This document shows positions 1-11,197 of a DNA stretch of 64,000 bases, piece by piece. The stretch is from an uncultured Prevotellaceae bacterium. GTDB lineage: Bacteria > Bacteroidota > Bacteroidia > Bacteroidales > Muribaculaceae. A program made the translations under genes and the position numbers. The stretch lies in contig CAMZFV010000013.1 in assembly GCA_947306175.1 (NCBI GenBank), positions 1 to 64,000 on the forward strand. Reading direction: 5' to 3'. Below the pieces are notes generated by a model. The model worked only from the letters and a program-made list of their open reading frames with translations, was not told the DNA's origin and did not search any database. Each line of letters begins with the position of its first letter. Position 1 is the first letter of the stretch.

Positions 1-2
1 CC

Positions 3-929
3 TTCCCCGACGACAGCGCCAACGGCGAGACCGCGTTCCTGACCAACTATGACACAGGCGACACCATCGCCACGGCCACTGTAGAGAACAACTCCTGCAC
101 CTTTGAGGGCACTGCCGACAAGGGCTTTTTCGCACGCCTGTATGCAGGTGGCAACCCTTACGGATTTATCGTTGAACCTGGCGAGGTGAAACTCAACATC
201 GCCGAAGGTACCGCAATCAGTCCGCTCAACGACAAGATGGCGGCTTGGAGCAAGGAGGCACAAAAGATTGCCGATGACACCACGCTTACCGAGGCCGAAA
301 GCGAAGCCCGTTATGCCGACGAGCTCAAAAAACTCTACCTTGACAACAAGGACAACGCCATCGGCCCCTGGGCATTCTGCAACTACCTGATGTATAAAGA
401 CTTCAGCGAGACCGATATCGACAACCTGCTCAAGGAAGCTCCCGTAGAGTACGCCCAACTGAAGCGTGTCGAAAAGGCCAAGAATGCCGCCCGCCAGCTT
501 ACCGTCACTGCCGAAGGCCAGAAATTCACTGACTTTGAGGTGATGGCCGAGGACGGTTCCATCCAAAAGCTCTCGGACTACGTCGGCAAAGGCAAAATCG
601 TTCTTGTTGACTTCGGGGCCAGCTGGTGTCCGCCCTGCCGTGCCGAAATTCCCAAATTGCAGGCTTTGAAGGCCAAGCATGGCGATAGGTTTGACATTCT
701 GGGCGTAGCAGTCTGGGACAACCCTGACGACACCCGCAAGGCCATTGAGGAGCTTAACATCACCTGGCCCGTCATCATAGGCACCCAGAAACTGACCGAG
801 CCTACTGACATCTATGGCATCAAGGGTATCCCCCACATCATCATCTTCGGCCCCGACGGCACCATTTACTCCCGCGGCCTCACTGGAGATGAACTCGCCC
901 TGCGCCTCAACTCCTACCTGAAATTCTGA
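3..929 (+). CDS. DUF4369-TlpA-like thiol:disulfide protein (5' end outside window)
   Basis: The reading frame is open from the first bases, so the N-terminus and any signal peptide lie upstream; 308 codons are visible. The first 60 residues resemble the DUF4369 beta domain that precedes TlpA-type thioredoxins in Bacteroidota (the NYDTG segment). A helical middle region follows, then a thioredoxin fold with the redox motif WCPPC near codon 216 and the cis-proline segment GIPHIIIF. In this family such proteins are exported and reduce or exchange disulfides in the periplasm; the substrate is unknown. The ATG at 186 is internal to the open frame and is not a credible start. A hairpin and a terminator-like palindrome follow the stop codon, and the next gene is convergent. 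Confidence 0.85.
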   Translation, partial: FPDDSANGETAFLTNYDTGDTIATATVENNSCTFEGTADKGFFARLYAGGNPYGFIVEPGEVKLNIAEGTAISPLNDKMAAWSKEAQKIADDTTLTEAESEARYADELKKLYLDNKDNAIGPWAFCNYLMYKDFSETDIDNLLKEAPVEYAQLKRVEKAKNAARQLTVTAEGQKFTDFEVMAEDGSIQKLSDYVGKGKIVLVDFGASWCPPCRAEIPKLQALKAKHGDRFDILGVAVWDNPDDTRKAIEELNITWPVIIGTQKLTEPTDIYGIKGIPHIIIFGPDGTIYSRGLTGDELALRLNSYLKF

Positions 930-937
930 TTCTGATT

Positions 938-957
938 GTTACGAGCCAACTCGTAAC
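938..957. repeat. Small hairpin after the TlpA-like gene
   Basis: GTTACGAG (938-945) and CTCGTAAC (950-957) form a perfect 8-bp stem with loop CCAA. It lies nine bases after the stop codon and just before a longer palindrome. It may help 3' end formation or be one of the small dispersed palindromes of this genome. Confidence 0.6.
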
Positions 958-976
958 ACTTCACGCTACACAACAC

Positions 977-1008
977 AAGCGGTCGAGTCACTCATGACTC
1001 GACCGCTT
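977..1008. terminator. Bidirectional terminator-like palindrome
   Basis: A perfect 14-bp stem (977-990 with 995-1008) with a four-base CTCA loop lies between the convergent TlpA-like and ppdK genes. There is no strong T run on the plus side, so it may act as an mRNA 3' stabiliser or a bidirectional stop. Confidence 0.6.
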
Positions 1009-1040
1009 GCTATAATCAGAATTGAATTCTTGCTCGCGAA

Positions 1041-3758
<2,718 letters not shown>

Positions 3759-3822
3759 TTACTTAATCTTTTTCGATTTTTGAATATTTAGTAAATATTT
3801 ATTAATCTCTCGTTTTGCGGTG

Positions 3823-3855
3823 CAAAGGTAGTGATTTTTACTCAATTTTTCGCAA
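3823..3855 (-). promoter_or_regulatory. Promoter of ppdK
   Basis: Read on the minus strand, TTG (3853-3855) is followed after 22 bases by TACCTTTG (3823-3830), matching the Bacteroidota TTTG / TAnnTTTG promoter. The ppdK ATG lies about 64 bases downstream. Confidence 0.65.
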
Positions 3856-4107
3856 CAATGACCCCAAAAAACACATTTTTTATTTTAAAAGAATAAATTC
3901 TCTTCAAATCATTTCATTCCGCAATTAAAATATAGTTTTTTCATTACAATTCCATAACATCATCATGCCTCACTAGAGCCACGCCACTGTCAAGCCCATT
4001 AAAGAACGGACACAACACTCCATTACACATTATCACATCTCCCCACCACCCCACCTCATGAGGTGTGTTTTTTAGGGTCATAATCAAGTCACAATAAAAA
4101 AAAGCAT

Positions 4108-4115
4108 TATCTTTG
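4108..4115 (+). promoter_or_regulatory. Probable -7 element for the small gene at 4151
   Basis: TATCTTTG matches TAnnTTTG and lies 35 bases before the ATG. No clear TTG is seen at the expected -33 position. Confidence 0.4.
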
Positions 4116-4150
4116 CCGATTGTAAGATAACAACACTACTACATATAATA

Positions 4151-4525
4151 ATGGATAACTCAACAAAGAAACTGCTGGAAAACGACACTAACGGGTTGTT
4201 GACCTACGAGTATATCGCCAACAATATGGGCAGCATCGACGAGGAGTTGCCCGCACTGGTGGACAACATGATATTGAAAGACCGTACGGGGCAGTTTGTG
4301 GTGAGCACCGCGCGCTACCTCAACGCCATCGACCGCGAGAAGTATGCACCCAGTATCGACATGCTGGTCAAGGCCGCCATTGCCAAGGACCGCGACCATG
4401 TCTATCTCTCCTACCTGGCATCATCGCTATGGGGCACGGACTACAAGGAACACGCTGCCGAATTGAGTGCCAAGGATGACAATTTCCGCCGCATCTACAA
4501 GCGCCTCTACCCTGTCGGCATCTAA
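4151..4525 (+). CDS. Hypothetical protein, 124 aa
   Basis: I do not recognise this family. The product is small, soluble and acidic, with no signal peptide or membrane segment. It looks largely alpha-helical: an N-terminal stretch with TYEYIANNMGSIDEELPALVDNM, then a region rich in Ala and Leu, then a basic end (FRRIYKRLYP). The frame has the same codon usage as its neighbours and sits behind a -7 box, which supports it as a real gene. It is followed by a small hairpin, a heptamer repeat and a dispersed palindrome before the cyclophilin gene. Confidence 0.65.
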   Translation: MDNSTKKLLENDTNGLLTYEYIANNMGSIDEELPALVDNMILKDRTGQFVVSTARYLNAIDREKYAPSIDMLVKAAIAKDRDHVYLSYLASSLWGTDYKEHAAELSAKDDNFRRIYKRLYPVGI

Positions 4526-4528
4526 ATA

Positions 4529-4544
4529 TGTCGCTGAAGCGACA
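4529..4544. repeat. Small hairpin TGTCGC/GCGACA
   Basis: TGTCGC (4529-4534) and GCGACA (4539-4544) with loop TGAA form a 6-bp stem four bases after a stop codon, directly abutting the heptamer repeat. Confidence 0.5.
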
Positions 4545-4571
4545 AGTTTAAAGTTTAAAGTTTAGAGTTTA
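4544..4571 (+). repeat. Heptanucleotide tandem repeat, AAGTTTA x3 + GAGTTTA
   Basis: Four consecutive 7-base units, three identical AAGTTTA and one GAGTTTA, lie just after a gene end. It is one of several 7-base-period arrays in this window, all placed immediately 3' of genes. Confidence 0.75.
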
Positions 4572-4578
4572 AAGTGAT

Positions 4579-4600
4579 GAGACGCAAGGTTTTGCGTCTC
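4579..4600. repeat. Dispersed palindrome, GAGACGCAA family copy 1
   Basis: GAGACGCAA (4579-4587), loop GGTT, TTGCGTCTC (4592-4600): a perfect 9-bp stem. Related copies occur at 27621-27644 and, in the opposite orientation, inside coding sequence at 23461-23487 and 58811-58837. Confidence 0.8.
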
Positions 4601-4620
4601 TACAAATAATCAAGAATAAA

Positions 4621-5472
4621 ATGACTAAGAAATTTATTTATTCAATTGTTATGATGGCCTTCACGTTCATGTCGTGCTCGGCCAACAACGCCAGCAATCC
4701 CGCTAGCGGCCAAAACACAGACGATAACATGACAAAAGTTGAACTTAAGACCACGATGGGCGACATCGTTGTCGAACTCTACAACGAGACGCCCCAGCAC
4801 CGCGACAACTTCATCAAACTGGTGGAGGCTGGTTACTACGACGGCGTGCTGTTCCACCGCGTGATCAAGGACTTCATGATCCAGACCGGCGACGGCAACT
4901 CCAAGACCGCAGGTCCCGAAGTGCCCTTAGGTGACGGTGACCCCGGCTACACTATCGAGGCTGAGTTTGTCTATCCCAAGTATTTCCACAAGCGCGGTGC
5001 CCTTGCTGCCGCCCGCACAGCCGATCAGGTGAACCCTGAGCGCCGCAGCAGCGGTAGCCAGTTCTATATCGTGACCGGTAAAATCTACAGCAGTGACGAG
5101 CTCAACATGATGTCACAACGCTTGGAGAACATGCAGAAGCAAGACATCTTCCGCCGCCTGGTGGCCGAGAACGGCGATAAAATCAAGGAGTTGCAGCAAA
5201 ATCAGGACAACGACGGCCTGCAAGCCCTGCAGAACGAATTGATCCAGAAGACCGAAGCCGAAGCCGCCGAGAAGCCTTTCAAGATGACCGATGAGCAGAT
5301 CAATGCCTACACCAGCGTGGGCGGTACTCCCCACCTCGATGGCCAGTACACCGTCTTTGGTGAGGTCATCAAGGGCATGGATGTCGTGGACAAGATCCAG
5401 TGCACCCCAACGGGCAAAGCCGACCGTCCCACCACCGATGTCAAGATCATCAAGGCGCGCATTCTGAAATAA
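4621..5472 (+). CDS. Cyclophilin-type peptidyl-prolyl isomerase lipoprotein
   Basis: The 283-residue product begins with a lipoprotein signal ending in the lipobox FMSC, so it should be exported and lipidated. The cyclophilin fold starts near residue 40 (VELKTTMGDIVVELY) and shows the catalytic segment LFHRVIKDFMIQTGD and GALAAARTADQVNPERRSSGSQFYI in two pieces. About 60 residues of charged helix (roughly 155-215) are inserted before the last strands (YTVFGEVIKGMDVVDKI). Such insertions are seen in Bacteroidota cyclophilins. The role is proline isomerisation during folding of exported proteins; clients are unknown. No promoter is obvious in the 95 bases upstream, which hold repeats. Confidence 0.93.
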   Translation: MTKKFIYSIVMMAFTFMSCSANNASNPASGQNTDDNMTKVELKTTMGDIVVELYNETPQHRDNFIKLVEAGYYDGVLFHRVIKDFMIQTGDGNSKTAGPEVPLGDGDPGYTIEAEFVYPKYFHKRGALAAARTADQVNPERRSSGSQFYIVTGKIYSSDELNMMSQRLENMQKQDIFRRLVAENGDKIKELQQNQDNDGLQALQNELIQKTEAEAAEKPFKMTDEQINAYTSVGGTPHLDGQYTVFGEVIKGMDVVDKIQCTPTGKADRPTTDVKIIKARILK

Positions 5473-5579
5473 CCGCTCCACACGGGCAATAGCACAAGGG
5501 CTTGTGAGGCAAGAACGCCTCATGAGCCCTCTTTTTGGGGCAAAATGTGCCTTAAAATGAAAAAAAACGGGAAAATGGC

Positions 5580-5609
5580 TTTGCATTTGCGAAATAATGA
5601 CTAAATTTG
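5580..5609 (+). promoter_or_regulatory. Promoter of the DUF349 gene
   Basis: TTTG (5580-5583), 18 bases, then TAAATTTG (5602-5609). The ATG is 54 bases downstream. Confidence 0.65.
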
Positions 5610-5663
5610 GGGTTTGTAATTCAACATCAGGGGTATTTTGCTCCTGAATAAATTTAACTAATT

Positions 5664-7694
5664 ATGATGGAACCGCGTGAACAATCTGAATCGATGAACA
5701 ATCTCGAGAAAGATCAAGTATTGAGCACTGAGCCCCAGAACGAGGCACAGGAAGTTGTGAGTGAAGAAGTTAAAGTTGAGGAGGCAGCACCTGTTGAGGA
5801 GACTCCAGCACCAGCCGAGGAACCAGTTGTGGAAGAGCCTGCAGCCGAGGAGCCTGCAGCCGAGGTACCCGTTGTGGAAGAGCCCGTTGCTGAGGAACCC
5901 AAGGCCGAGGATCCAGTTGTGGAAGAGCCCGTTGCTGAAGAGCCCGTTGCTGAGGAACCCGTTGTGGAAGAGCCCAAGGCTGAGGAGCCCGCACCAAAGT
6001 CTGACCTTGCCGGCAAGAGCAAGGCTGAGCTGGTGGACATGATGCGTGAGGCCGCTGCCCGCCCCATCGAGGAAGTCAAGGACGAAGTCCAAGCCATTAA
6101 GGCCGCTTTCTTTGCCCTCCGCCGCGAGGAGATTGCCAAGGAGAAAGAGGAATTCCTGGCCAACGGCAACGAAGAGAGCGACTTCACCGCCAAGGAGGAC
6201 CCCGATGAGAACAACTTGAAGGAACTGCTCAACGTGCTCAAGGAACGTCGCACCGAGTTTAACGCGGCCCAGGAAGCCAATCGCGAGGCTAACCTCGAGA
6301 AGAAGCGCCAAATCATCGCGCTCATCAATGAGATTGCCAACGACCCCGACAATATCAACCGCCAGTTCAACCGCGTTAAGCAGCTCCAGCAGGAGTTCAA
6401 GGACGCCGGTGAGGTGCCCGCCACTGCCGATACCGAGGTATGGAAGGAATTCCAGCGCGCTACCGAGCGTTTCTATGATGTGCTCAAGATGAACAAGGAG
6501 TTGCGTGACTATGACTTCAAGAAGAACCTGGAACTCAAGCAGCAACTGTGTGAGGACGCCGAGGCCCTCGACGAGGAGTCGGACGTGGTAGCCGCCTTCC
6601 GCAAACTGCAGGAGATGCACAACGAGTGGCGTGAAATCGGCCCCGTGGCCAAGGAACTGCGCGAGGAACTGTGGGCACGCTTCAAGGCGGCCTCGAGCGC
6701 CATCAACAAGAAATACCAGGCCTTCTTTGAGGCCCGCAAGAGCAAGGAGAAAGAGAACGCCGATGCCAAGACCGAGCTGTGCGAGAAAATCGAACAGATC
6801 AAGACCGACGACCTCAAGACCTACTCCCAGTGGGACGAGGTGACCAAGCAGATCATCGCCCTGCAAGAAGACTGGAAGAAGTTGGGCTATGCCTCACGCA
6901 AGGCCAACGCTGCCCTGTTCGCAAGATTCCGCAAGTCGTGCGACGACTTCTTCAGCAAGAAGGCTGAGTTCTTCAAGTCGATGAAGGAAGAGCTGACGTC
7001 CAACCTGGCCAAGAAGATCGACCTGTGTGAACGCGCCGAGGCCCTCATGGACTCCACCGAGTGGAAAGAGGCCACCGACAAGTTCGTCGAGATGCAAAAA
7101 GAGTGGAAGACCATCGGTCCCGTTGTCAAGAAGCAGAGCGATGTAGTTTGGAAGCGCTTCATTGCCGCTTGCGACCACTTCTTTGAGCAGAAGAAGAAAC
7201 AGAACGTCAACGTTCATGCCGTCGAGCACGAGAACCTCAAGGCCAAAAAGGATGTAATTGCCACCCTCAAGGCCACCATCGAGGAAGCTGGCGAGAATGC
7301 CGCACAGACCGTTCGTGACCTGATGGAGCGCTGGCAGTCTATCGGCCACGTCCCCTTCAAGGAGAAAGATAAGATCTACGCACAATACCGCGAACTCATC
7401 GACAAAGCGTTCGAGACGCTTAACATGCGCGGACCTCGCTACAGCGACAGCGCACCCCGCAGCGGTGGCCGTCAGTCGGGCAGCGACCGTGGCCTGAGCG
7501 AGCGTGACCGCCTAGTGCGCACCTACGAGCAGCGCATGAGCGAGTTGAAGACCTTTGAGAACAACATGGGCTTCCTCACCGCCAACACCAAGAGCGGTAA
7601 CTCGCTGGTTCAAGAGATGGAGCGCCGCATCGCCCGTCTCAAGGAGGAGATCGCCGAACTCGAGCAGCGCATCAAGGAGCTCGACAACGACTAA
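5664..7694 (+). CDS. DUF349 domain protein with acidic Glu/Pro/Val repeat N-terminus
   Basis: The 676-residue product has no signal peptide. Residues about 15-112 are a low-complexity acidic tract of short units such as PVVEEP and PVAEEP. The rest, about 130-610, is almost all helical and made of about five DUF349 repeats, recognisable by segments such as EWREIGPVAKELREELWARF and EWKTIGPVVKKQSDVVWKRF. A C-terminal coiled coil (EMERRIARLKEEIAELEQRI) closes it. DUF349 proteins are widespread in Bacteroidota and their function is not settled. Two consecutive ATG codons (5664 and 5667) are possible starts. A strong terminator follows. Confidence 0.92.
   Translation: MMEPREQSESMNNLEKDQVLSTEPQNEAQEVVSEEVKVEEAAPVEETPAPAEEPVVEEPAAEEPAAEVPVVEEPVAEEPKAEDPVVEEPVAEEPVAEEPVVEEPKAEEPAPKSDLAGKSKAELVDMMREAAARPIEEVKDEVQAIKAAFFALRREEIAKEKEEFLANGNEESDFTAKEDPDENNLKELLNVLKERRTEFNAAQEANREANLEKKRQIIALINEIANDPDNINRQFNRVKQLQQEFKDAGEVPATADTEVWKEFQRATERFYDVLKMNKELRDYDFKKNLELKQQLCEDAEALDEESDVVAAFRKLQEMHNEWREIGPVAKELREELWARFKAASSAINKKYQAFFEARKSKEKENADAKTELCEKIEQIKTDDLKTYSQWDEVTKQIIALQEDWKKLGYASRKANAALFARFRKSCDDFFSKKAEFFKSMKEELTSNLAKKIDLCERAEALMDSTEWKEATDKFVEMQKEWKTIGPVVKKQSDVVWKRFIAACDHFFEQKKKQNVNVHAVEHENLKAKKDVIATLKATIEEAGENAAQTVRDLMERWQSIGHVPFKEKDKIYAQYRELIDKAFETLNMRGPRYSDSAPRSGGRQSGSDRGLSERDRLVRTYEQRMSELKTFENNMGFLTANTKSGNSLVQEMERRIARLKEEIAELEQRIKELDND
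5824..5995 (+). repeat. In-gene tandem repeat encoding PVVEEP/PVAEEP units
   Basis: Imperfect units such as GTTGTGGAAGAGCCC and GTTGCTGAGGAACCC are repeated in frame and encode the acidic tract of the DUF349 protein. The copy number probably varies between strains, because near-identical short tandem units are prone to slippage. Confidence 0.75.
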
Positions 7695-7711
7695 TTGACT
7701 GAAGTCATCAC

Positions 7712-7749
7712 GAGGGTGTGTCAAAACTCGGTTTTACACACCCTCTTTT
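7712..7749 (+). terminator. Rho-independent terminator
   Basis: A 10-bp stem GAGGGTGTGT / ACACACCCTC (7712-7721 with 7736-7745), with further pairing in the loop, is followed by TTTT. It ends the DUF349 transcript 18 bases after the stop codon. Confidence 0.85.
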
Positions 7750-7777
7750 ACCATCAAGATACCATCTCAAAACCTGA

Positions 7778-9175
7778 ATGAAGAGCAAAGGGCGATACGG
7801 ACAATTCGTCAGATGGATATTCAGCATCATCGACTTGCTGATTGTTAATCTTGTCTATTTTGCAACCATGTCTTGGGCAAGCGATTCCTTGCCCGTTCAG
7901 GGTGCGTTGTTCTCACGTCCCGTGTGGCTCGTGCTCAACGTGGCCATGGTGGTGGGACTGTACTTCTACAGTGACGTACACGAGCGCCGCGTATTCTATG
8001 CCGACAAGGTTGTGGGACAGGCCCTTAAACTCGTCCTTACCCATGCAGGTATCTTCGTCACCCTCACCTCTTTCCTTGCCCCCAACGACACGCCATGGCA
8101 GCCGTTGGTGATGTTCTATACCATCTTCTTCCTGGTACTGGCCACTTGGTGGGTAGTATCACGACAGATGGTGAAACTGTACCGCAACCGCGGTTTCAAC
8201 TTCAAGCGTGTCATCGTCATTGGCGGCGGCACGGTGGGCGTGCGCCTTATTAACGAGATGCTGGCCGACCAAGGTTACGGCTATCACATCGTGGGATTCT
8301 TTGACAACAACCCCAAGGCCAGATCGGCTTCGGCGGCCTATCAGGGCACACTCGATGACGTGGAGCAGTTTGTCAAGACGCATCAGGTGGATGAGATGTT
8401 CTGCGCCGTCCCCGACATCGAAGACAACCAGAACGTGTCACGCATGATTCGCATCGCCGACAACAATGCCGTCGATTTCTACTATGTGCCCCAGTTCGGG
8501 CGCACCGTGACACGTCAGTTTGAACTCAGTTCGGTGGGCGAGGTACCCATTCTTGCGGTACACCCCTACCCTTTGAAGAACCCCATCAACCGTCTTGTCA
8601 AACGCGCCTTCGACCTGCTGGTATCGACGGTGATGCTCATCCTCTCACCCATCGTCATCATCCCTGTGGCCATCGGCATCAGGCTGTCATCACCCGGTCC
8701 CATCTTCTTTGTCCAGAAACGCACCGGCTACCGCGGACAGGCATTCAACTGCTACAAGTTCCGCACCATGCGCATGAATGCCGACAGCGACACGCTCCAG
8801 GCTACCAAGGGCGACCCCCGCGTCACAAAATTCGGCAACTTCCTGCGCCGCACAAGCATCGACGAGCTTCCCCAGTTTTATAATGTGTGGAAGGGTGACA
8901 TGAGTATTGTGGGACCAAGGCCCCACATGGTGGCACAAACAGAGATGTACAGTGAACTCATCGACAAATACATGCTGCGCCACACCATCAAGCCCGGCAT
9001 TACCGGTTGGGCACAGGTGCGCGGTTATCGCGGGCAGACCGAGGAACTGTGGCAGATGGAAAAGCGCGTCGAGTACGACGTGTGGTATGCCGAAAACTGG
9101 TCGTTCTTCCTGGACCTGAAAATCATCGTCCGCACCATCTGGAACGCCATCAAGGGCGAGGATAATGCTTATTAG
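7778..9175 (+). CDS. Undecaprenyl-phosphate glucose/sugar phosphotransferase (WcaJ/PglC-type)
   Basis: The 465-residue product has four or five N-terminal membrane helices (about residues 14-130), a Rossmann-like middle domain with VIVIGGGTVGVRL near 145, and a C-terminal bacterial sugar transferase domain after another hydrophobic segment. The catalytic domain shows KRAFDLL, SPGPIFFVQKRTG, YKFRTM, LRRTSIDELPQ and VGPRPHM, the signature of enzymes that load the first sugar phosphate onto undecaprenyl phosphate at the inner membrane. It probably starts synthesis of a capsule, exopolysaccharide or O-glycan. No glycan cluster is adjacent, so the sugar and pathway cannot be read from context. Confidence 0.92.
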   Translation: MKSKGRYGQFVRWIFSIIDLLIVNLVYFATMSWASDSLPVQGALFSRPVWLVLNVAMVVGLYFYSDVHERRVFYADKVVGQALKLVLTHAGIFVTLTSFLAPNDTPWQPLVMFYTIFFLVLATWWVVSRQMVKLYRNRGFNFKRVIVIGGGTVGVRLINEMLADQGYGYHIVGFFDNNPKARSASAAYQGTLDDVEQFVKTHQVDEMFCAVPDIEDNQNVSRMIRIADNNAVDFYYVPQFGRTVTRQFELSSVGEVPILAVHPYPLKNPINRLVKRAFDLLVSTVMLILSPIVIIPVAIGIRLSSPGPIFFVQKRTGYRGQAFNCYKFRTMRMNADSDTLQATKGDPRVTKFGNFLRRTSIDELPQFYNVWKGDMSIVGPRPHMVAQTEMYSELIDKYMLRHTIKPGITGWAQVRGYRGQTEELWQMEKRVEYDVWYAENWSFFLDLKIIVRTIWNAIKGEDNAY

Positions 9176-9200
9176 AGTTGTAAGTTTTTAGTACGATTAC

Positions 9201-9235
9201 TAACGCCTAAAGCCTAATACCTAACGCCTAAAGCC
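9201..9235 (+). repeat. Heptanucleotide tandem repeat, TAANNCC x5
   Basis: Five perfect-period 7-base units run TAACGCC, TAAAGCC, TAATACC, TAACGCC, TAAAGCC. They lie 26 bases after the sugar transferase stop and just before recQ. The units are the complement form of the TTAGGNN units seen after the phosphoglucomutase gene. Confidence 0.85.
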
Positions 9236-9243
9236 AAAAAATC

Positions 9244-11094
9244 ATGACTCGTCTAGAGAATGCCTTGATGCTGTTGAGGAGCTGTTATGGATACGACAGT
9301 TTCCGAGGGCATCAATGGGACATCATCGACCATACGCTCGACAGCGGCGACAGCATCGTGCTCATGCCGACAGGCGGTGGCAAGTCGCTATGTTTCCAGA
9401 TTCCAGGCCTAATGAGTGAGGACGGTTTTGCCATCGTTATCTCTCCCCTGCTGGCGCTCATGAATGACCAGATCGACGCCTTGCAGCAGAACGGTGTGCC
9501 TGCGCTGGCGCTCAACAGCGAGAAAAGCGATACCGAAAACCGCCAAACCGTTGACCTGCTCATGGCAGGCAAGGTCAAACTCCTCTACATCTCTCCCGAG
9601 AAACTCCTTACCGAAATCGACCGTTGGTCCAGTGCCATCACAGACCGCATCTGCCTGTTTGCAGTCGATGAGGCGCATTGCATCTCGCAATGGGGTCATG
9701 ATTTCCGTCCCGAATACACTCAACTGGGCACTCTCAAGCAACGCTTCCCCCATATCCCCGTCATGGCGCTCACGGCTACAGCCGACCGCATCACGCGTAA
9801 CGATATCGCCAAGCAGCTCCACATCCCTGATGCACGGCTGTTCATCAGCTCGTTTGACCGCCCCAACATCTCGCTTAACGTGGTGCAAGGCTCCACAGGA
9901 AGGGTGAAATTCCGCCAGATTGTGCAGTTCATCAACCTGCACCGCGGCGAGAGCGGCATCATCTACTGCCTGCGCCGTAAGGATACTGAAAGAATGGCCG
10001 CCGAACTCACCCGCTTGGGCATCAAGGCCGAGCCTTTCCATGCCGCCATGAGCGTGAAGGAAAAGACGCGTATTCAACGTGACTTCATCAACGATGACTT
10101 GAAGGTGGTGTGCGCAACCATCGCCTTCGGCATGGGCATCGACAAGAGCAATGTGCGCTATGTCATCCACAGCAACATGCCGCGCAATATCGAGAGTTAT
10201 TACCAGGAAATCGGCCGTGCGGGCCGTGACGGCCTACCCGCCGACGCGCTCTTGTTCTACAACTATGGAGACATGGTAACCCTGCAACACTTTGCCCAGC
10301 AGTCGGGGCAGGTGCAGGTCAATATGGATAAGCTGAAACGGATGCAGCAGTTTGCCGAGAGTGGTGTATGCCGACGTCGCATCCTGTTGAATTACTTCAA
10401 CGAGCGCTTTGACCACGATTGCCACAACTGCGATGTATGCGACAATCCCCCGGAGCGCTTTGACGGCAGCACACTAGCGCAGATGGCGCTGAGCGCCATC
10501 AAGCGCACCGAAGAACAGGCGGGCATGTACACCATTACCGACATCCTGCGCGGCAGCAACAAATCAGAACTCATCGAGAAAGGCTATGACAAACTCAAAA
10601 CCTTCGGCGTGGGACACGACTTGGGCTATGCCGAGTGGAACGCCTACCTATTGCAGATGCTTCAGTTAGGATTATTTGACGTGGCATATGACGACAACAA
10701 CCACTTGAAAATCACCGAATACGGCAACGAAGTGCTGTATGGAAGGCAAAAGATACAATTGAACCGATACGAGCGCCGCGACATCAGGAAACGTGAACCA
10801 CGACCCGTTGAGGAGCCCACCATCCCCGATTTCACTTCCACTACCACAACCACAGCCAAGGTCATGGACAAGGAATTGTTCGAGAAACTGCGTGACGTGC
10901 GCAAGGCCCTCGCCCAAGCGAGCCACATCGCCCCCTATATGGTCTTCAGCGACAAGTCATTGCAGGCGATGGCGACCGAGAAGCCAACGACACAGGCCGA
11001 ATTCGGCATCATTTACGGCGTGGGCACCGTCAAATGTCAAAAATACTGGCGCCCCTTCACCGCCGCCATCCGCGACCACCTCAACCACAACTAA
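9244..11094 (+). CDS. recQ: ATP-dependent DNA helicase RecQ
   Basis: This is a 3'-5' DNA helicase for repair and recombination. In its 616 residues the helicase core has Walker A in MPTGGGKSLCF (about 40-50), the DEAH box in FAVDEAHCISQWGHDFRPEY (in two parts, near 142), SAT-like ALTATA and the late motif YYQEIGRAGRDG. The RecQ-C zinc site is complete: Cys376, Cys393, Cys396 and Cys399 in CRRRILLNYF and CHNCDVC. A winged-helix region and a C-terminal HRDC-like domain follow. The gene is monocistronic and convergent with the BspA-like genes; a long inverted repeat separates them. Confidence 0.97.
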   Translation: MTRLENALMLLRSCYGYDSFRGHQWDIIDHTLDSGDSIVLMPTGGGKSLCFQIPGLMSEDGFAIVISPLLALMNDQIDALQQNGVPALALNSEKSDTENRQTVDLLMAGKVKLLYISPEKLLTEIDRWSSAITDRICLFAVDEAHCISQWGHDFRPEYTQLGTLKQRFPHIPVMALTATADRITRNDIAKQLHIPDARLFISSFDRPNISLNVVQGSTGRVKFRQIVQFINLHRGESGIIYCLRRKDTERMAAELTRLGIKAEPFHAAMSVKEKTRIQRDFINDDLKVVCATIAFGMGIDKSNVRYVIHSNMPRNIESYYQEIGRAGRDGLPADALLFYNYGDMVTLQHFAQQSGQVQVNMDKLKRMQQFAESGVCRRRILLNYFNERFDHDCHNCDVCDNPPERFDGSTLAQMALSAIKRTEEQAGMYTITDILRGSNKSELIEKGYDKLKTFGVGHDLGYAEWNAYLLQMLQLGLFDVAYDDNNHLKITEYGNEVLYGRQKIQLNRYERRDIRKREPRPVEEPTIPDFTSTTTTTAKVMDKELFEKLRDVRKALAQASHIAPYMVFSDKSLQAMATEKPTTQAEFGIIYGVGTVKCQKYWRPFTAAIRDHLNHN

Positions 11095-11099
11095 CCACT

Positions 11100-11186
11100 C
11101 AGACAACCAAGACAACAGGAATAGACAATAGTAACAACTTAATTATTGTTGTCACCATTTGTCAAATATGTTGTCTTTGTTGTCTG
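11100..11186. repeat. Long inverted repeat between convergent genes (AAGACAA family)
   Basis: The outer arms 11100-11117 and 11169-11186 pair at 17 of 18 positions (CAGACAACCAAGACAACA on the left). Inner segments pair partly. It sits between recQ and the convergent BspA-like gene and could end both transcripts. Similar AAGACAA-containing inverted repeats occur at 17942-18012 and 31539-31622. Confidence 0.75.
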
Positions 11187-11197
11187 AAAAATTGAGG

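Larger units (their letters stand above)
3759..4150. other. AT-rich intergenic region between divergent genes
   Basis: This 392-base region separates ppdK (minus) from a small plus-strand gene. It contains the ppdK promoter, a perfect 14-bp palindrome CACCTCATGAGGTG at 4052-4065 followed by a T run, and a TATCTTTG -7 box at 4108-4115 that probably serves the plus-strand gene. I see no reading frame or RNA gene in it. Confidence 0.6.

Noticed and set aside
4052..4065. Perfect palindrome CACCTCATGAGGTG upstream of the 124-aa gene
   Set aside because: A 14-bp palindrome alone, with no second copy in the window and no regulator nearby, is too little to call an operator.
5824..5995. Short direct repeats that could suggest a CRISPR-like array
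   Set aside because: They are coding, in frame, variable in spacing and encode the PVVEEP tract; there are no unique spacers or cas genes.
5658..6866. Minus-strand frame of 402 codons opposite the DUF349 gene
   Set aside because: Leu/Gly/Val-rich shadow of an acidic coiled-coil gene; the repeated motifs are those of the sense gene read backwards.
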